Assembly: GCA_002633005.1 (NCBI GenBank)
Contig: NMRA01000136.1
Location: 2,593 to 63,655 of the forward strand
Origin: Phoronis australis
Taxonomy: Eukaryota; Phoronida; Phoronidae
Length of the DNA stretch: 61,063 nucleotides
Reading direction: 5' to 3'
Positions 57,408 through 61,063 of this stretch are shown here, in pieces. Position 1 is the first letter of the stretch. Each line of letters starts with the position of its first letter. The notes under the pieces are model-generated. The model saw nothing but the letters and a program-made list of their open reading frames with translations. It had not been told where the DNA came from and did no database searches. A program made the translations under genes and the position numbers.

Positions 57408-59650
57408 GTGTATAGCTTTTGTTATTTATAATATTTTAGTCTTGGTGGCACTTGCAGTTACAGTTCTCCACCTATGACAATTGTGTGGTGTCCGGGTCGC
57501 GTCGTTGTAAAATATTTAAGTTTTGGCTGTATTTTACTTGTATTCTGGGTTGTACTGAGGTTTTAGTGTTTGGTTCGCGATGACGCGCATGTACTTTAAA
57601 TGGATACACCTCTCCATCCACCAAATCTATCACCATTCGATTGCGCCACACGTTTGTTAATTGTCTTGCTCGTGTATTCGCGTTGACGCTGATGTTCTTT
57701 CTAATCCCGACTAACAATTAAACTAACCTACTGACACAAGCCCAAACTTACCCAGAAAGACAGCATGATTAAATCCAAATAACTTAAAAGGTCACAAAAA
57801 TTTCGTTAATACATGTTTTTTGTGTATTGACTCGCCATGACCGCGCAACAGCGATACGCTGCAACCCACGGATAATCAAAACGGAAGAAGAAGCATGGAA
57901 GAAGCAAATTCACAACCGAATACTAAAGCTAAGAAGGAAATCTAATGTTGCTTGCGAATCGTAATGCGTTGGTATACATAGGATAGAGCTCGATACTCCG
58001 AAAGTGTACAAGTTAGAATGCAAATTATGCGACAAATGAAAACGTTTTCAAAAGGACCTTGAGTCCGAAGGTTCACAAATCCAACAAAAAGAAGATCTAG
58101 TTGAAACTATTGACGAGGTGTGACAACAGAGCAGCAAAATTTAACTGGCTGTATTCCAAAATTTGATAATGTAACTAAATGTAGCTGTTCAATAAGCATT
58201 GACAAAATTTGTTTGGATCCCATTGAGGAGCACTGGCTCTTCGAATCACTAGTTTCAAACGGCACGTGTATAGAAACTAACTCCAAAATATTTCACGAAA
58301 TCACTTTTCAGAACCTCGTGTCCTGAAAGATCGAACGTTTACTTTTGAAAATGATAAGCTTTTGGACTTCAGTGGATATTCAGATTTATGGATTCTTGGT
58401 CTAGCTAACCTTGAAACCGAGGAATACCTTGATTTCATACCTTTGGCCCATTTTCGTTTTGTGAACTGCGTTTAAATATTGGTATTTCAATGTTTTACAT
58501 AAATGTAAACAGCTATTTCTGAGATGAATTTAAATATTCAAACTGAGAGAGAAATACGAGATTTTTTAGGATCATACAGGACCTGAACCGCAGCACCCTG
58601 ACCTCGCTACCACTGGAAGAGTACCTAAGATGTCGCGATAAGCAACACAAAATAAAACCGGAGACGAAAAGGTAAAAAACCCTAAGTTGCACTTCCGTGA
58701 GAGCGCACGCTGTGAGATGTTGTTTTTCCAGATACATGAAGGACGATAGTGCTGATTAAATTGATAACATTTGGGTCTTGCATTTACAGCTTTCCACCGG
58801 TGACAACTGTGTGGTTTCCAGATTATTGTAATAGTTCTTAAGGGTTGACTGTAGTTTTGTTGTGCTCTGGGTTGTAGTCAAGTATTAGTGTTTGGTTCGT
58901 GATGACGCACATGCACTTCAAATGAATAGATCTCTATACATCCATCAAATCTATTACCATTTGTTGCAGGTGTTGGTGGTACAATTGTGCAGACGCTAGC
59001 GCTCTTTCTAATCCCGACTGACAATTGCACTAATACACTAATACAAGCCCTAACATACTAAAACAACGACATGACTGAACCCAAATTACGTTCAAGACCC
59101 CAAAATGCATGCTGAATGGTGTTAATTGAATTCCTTTGCAGATTTCACAAGCAGAGGCAGTATTGAAAACAATTGATTTGTCGGATGTTTTTAAATTTTA
59201 TTAATACACGTTTTTATCTATTTACACGCCATACCCATACCCGCGATACGTTGGGACCTACGGATATCCAAAACGGAAGAAGTAAAGTAACGTTGCTTAC
59301 GTTTCATACTGCATTAGTATATATAAGACACAACTCGATACTCTAAAGGTTCTCAAGTGTTATAACGCCTATAATACAACAAATTAGAATTTTTTGAAAA
59401 GGTCCTGTCAAGCCAAAGGTTCACAAATCCGACTGAAAGGAATGCTAATGAGTTCAACAATCTATGAGACCAGAAATTAGTGATGCAAAGTCATTGACAG
59501 GGGAGCAGCACACTTCTAGTACCAGGAAACTAATAAAGTAGATAAAAGCAACAGCTCACTGACCATTGGCAAACTTTTTGCATCCTTTCGAGAGGCTTTG
59601 GCTCTTCCGTGAAGTAGTTTCAAACAGGACACGGATGGTCTCTGATCACT

Positions 59651-60261
59651 TTTGAAATACTATTTAATCGTCTGTGTAGTATCTCCTGCATATATTAATC
59701 ATAATATGTATGACCATGATCTTGTTCTGTTCTTGCTCTCAGTTGACGGTCTTTTTAAACTTCTTGCAGTATGTTGACACTATGGTTTACCACATGAACT
59801 TGAATATCACGATCAAGGGGGTTCTGTTATGCATTTGTTTTAAAAGTTAATTGTTAGGTAATTCTATCAATATGGTGAACCTTTAAAGGCTGTGCAATAG
59901 ATGGAACATTTGGTGATACCATATTATGGATGACTGTGACATTTCACGGTAATGGAGAAAACTATATGTTCAAGCCTTCTGAGTTATTAGAATATACCAT
60001 GTTTGTAGCCTCCCTGTCAAGAATCAGTTGCTTATCTCTTTCTGTGTTCCAATGCATAGCACGCGCCGACTGGTGGAATTTGGACATGTTCAATATCTCA
60101 TATCTTTATGTGTTCAAGCGTTTTACAACTTCTTTATAAAGTTGAAGGTACTCTGTGTACTGTTTTGAGGCTCATTATTGTAAATCGACCCTAAGACAAC
60201 GTATTTACCTGTTTTGATGTCACCTGAATGAAATTTCCAATGTCATTGCCTGTGGTACATG
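59651..60261. other. No gene recognised
   Basis: AT-rich sequence beyond the last recognisable array unit; the open frame at 59930-60139 has no domain features. Confidence 0.45.
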
Positions 60262-61005
60262 TATGAATGAATCCGATCTCAGGTTTCCTTCTACATTCCG
60301 CACACTTGATCGTGCAGTTTGTAATAGGGTTTTTATTTTAAAATACTGCTAGCATTGCTTAAGTTTTGTTCAATCTATCACAATGTTAATTTTAAGCTTG
60401 AGTTTTACATGGTCAAATTTTGATGCTGTTTACATTTACTCAAAATATATCTGCAATATAAATTATCGTATCCCATCATACCCATATGTTTCTATCGAGT
60501 ACCAACCAAGCAGTCGCCTGGGTTTATGTTGGAACAAAGCATGCATGTGGTGTACTGGACGTTCTAGGTTAAACACGAGGAAATTGTCGTCAAAACCTTC
60601 GAAATGTGCTTTGGTTAATAAATAAATGTCACACGAGGATATTCCACTGGACGACATCAATAAAACGTTTCTGTACACAGTTATCAAAAAGATTCACGAA
60701 AAGCCACGACATTGCTTAATATACATAGCAGGATATCAGGCAACGGACACAGCAAAGTACTAACCTATTTTGAAGTCTTTGCCTTTTGTGTGAATAAATC
60801 CGATATCACAACTCCTTCTAAAATACGTACAATGTCGAGTAAGTCACTATGTCCATGCAACACGCAGTCGTGCAGTAATAGGGCTTTTATTTTGAAATAG
60901 TTTTAGTATTAGTTAAATTTTGTTAAATCTATCACTATGCCTTATTTTAGGCGTGAGTTTCACAAGGCCCAAATTTGATGCTGTTGCCTTACATTTACTC
61001 AAAAT
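60262..61005 (+). repeat. Diverged direct duplication of ~190-220 bp
   Basis: 60262-60447 and 60788-61005 share TGAAT(G/A)AATCCGAT, CGTGCAGT...AATAGGG(C/T)TTTTATTTT, TTTTGTT(C/A)AATCTATCAC and AAATTTTGATGCTGTT-like blocks in the same order. The intervening ~340 bp contains no recognisable gene. Confidence 0.65.
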
Positions 61006-61008
61006 TCT

Positions 61009-61009
61009 T

Positions 61010-61063
<54 letters not shown>
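61009..61063 (+). repeat. (CAACGG)n hexanucleotide repeat at the window edge
   Basis: About nine perfect CAACGG units run to the last base, so the array continues beyond the window. It directly follows the second copy of the ~200-bp duplication. Confidence 0.97.

Larger units (their letters stand above)
40150..59650 (+). repeat. Head-to-tail array of a ~1.9-kb non-coding unit
   Basis: The same landmarks recur in the same order and orientation. A (GTAACTTTCGTTATTGATAAC-like, leading to TTACAGTTCTCCACCTGTG) is at ~40205, 42840, 45680, 50010, 54300, 55490, 57410 and 58745. B (TTTACACGCCATACCCATAC) is at ~43375, 46262, 48562, 50672, 51022, 52962, 55990, 57830 and 59220. D (TTTTCAATTCAGATCATATG) and C (GCTGACTAGTATACCATTAA) lie between B and the next A. 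Full units measure ~1.9 kb; others carry deletions or insertions. Copies are well diverged and no unit has an ORF of note. Confidence 0.85.

Noticed and set aside
40150-59650. CRISPR array or bacterial operon
   Set aside because: Spliced gene structure, retroelements and long diverged repeats are eukaryotic; there are no short identical repeats with unique spacers.

Overview
The window is eukaryotic nuclear DNA from a scaffold with two assembly gaps (28641-28865 and 47268-48001). It is AT-rich and gene-poor: one convincing spliced gene, a few orphan candidate exons, and mostly old, mutated transposable elements. I infer an invertebrate deuterostome (lancelet, hemichordate or echinoderm grade), with modest confidence. 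The main reason is a Ty3/Gypsy relic with integrase upstream of reverse transcriptase and a SCAN-related gag, a group described mainly from deuterostomes. BEL, Kolobok-like and CR1-like relics are compatible but not specific.

Layout. 1-1.6 kb: a possible minus-strand exon at the left edge and a strong 108-bp hairpin. 1.67-11.05 kb: two ~480-bp direct repeats (candidate LTRs) bracket a ruined Gypsy element on the minus strand (6.9-10.5 kb) and a 4.6-kb element with long inverted ends (2155-6785). 12.1-17.5 kb: a two-coding-exon gene for a type II/secretory glycosyltransferase-like protein (13099-13395 joined to 16257-17022); its intron holds a THAP-like fragment and a 246-bp MITE with a perfect 5-bp target duplication. 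17.9-24.2 kb: a tRNA-derived SINE relic, LINE relics, and a repeat family in which one copy carries a 5'-truncated LINE with a perfect 12-bp duplication while two other copies show the empty site. 24.2-27.7 kb: weak exon candidates and a second copy of the MITE, also with a perfect 5-bp duplication. 28.0-31.0 kb: an inverted-repeat element and a Kolobok-like element (TTAA duplication, ~290-bp inverted ends, THAP start codons in both arms). 31.3-37.1 kb: a nearly full-length BEL element on the minus strand with a few stops and frameshifts. 37.1-39.2 kb: a 42-bp minisatellite, a 1.15-kb MITE, and another LINE relic.

40.15-59.65 kb is a head-to-tail array of a ~1.9-kb non-coding unit, about ten diverged copies, all in one orientation, several with TATAAATA at the same place. 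Two copies of a second element (43822-45356 and 52036-52904), made of ~145-bp monomers in a three-monomer ~425-bp higher-order unit, sit in the array next to T-runs; I read these as pearl/HINE-like (Helentron-derived) elements. A second Kolobok-like copy (47027-48291) is also inside the array. The window ends in an ~190-bp duplication and a CAACGG hexanucleotide repeat.

Nothing here forms a pathway. Only the glycosyltransferase-like gene looks functional. The rest records successive insertions, several dated relative to one another by nesting.
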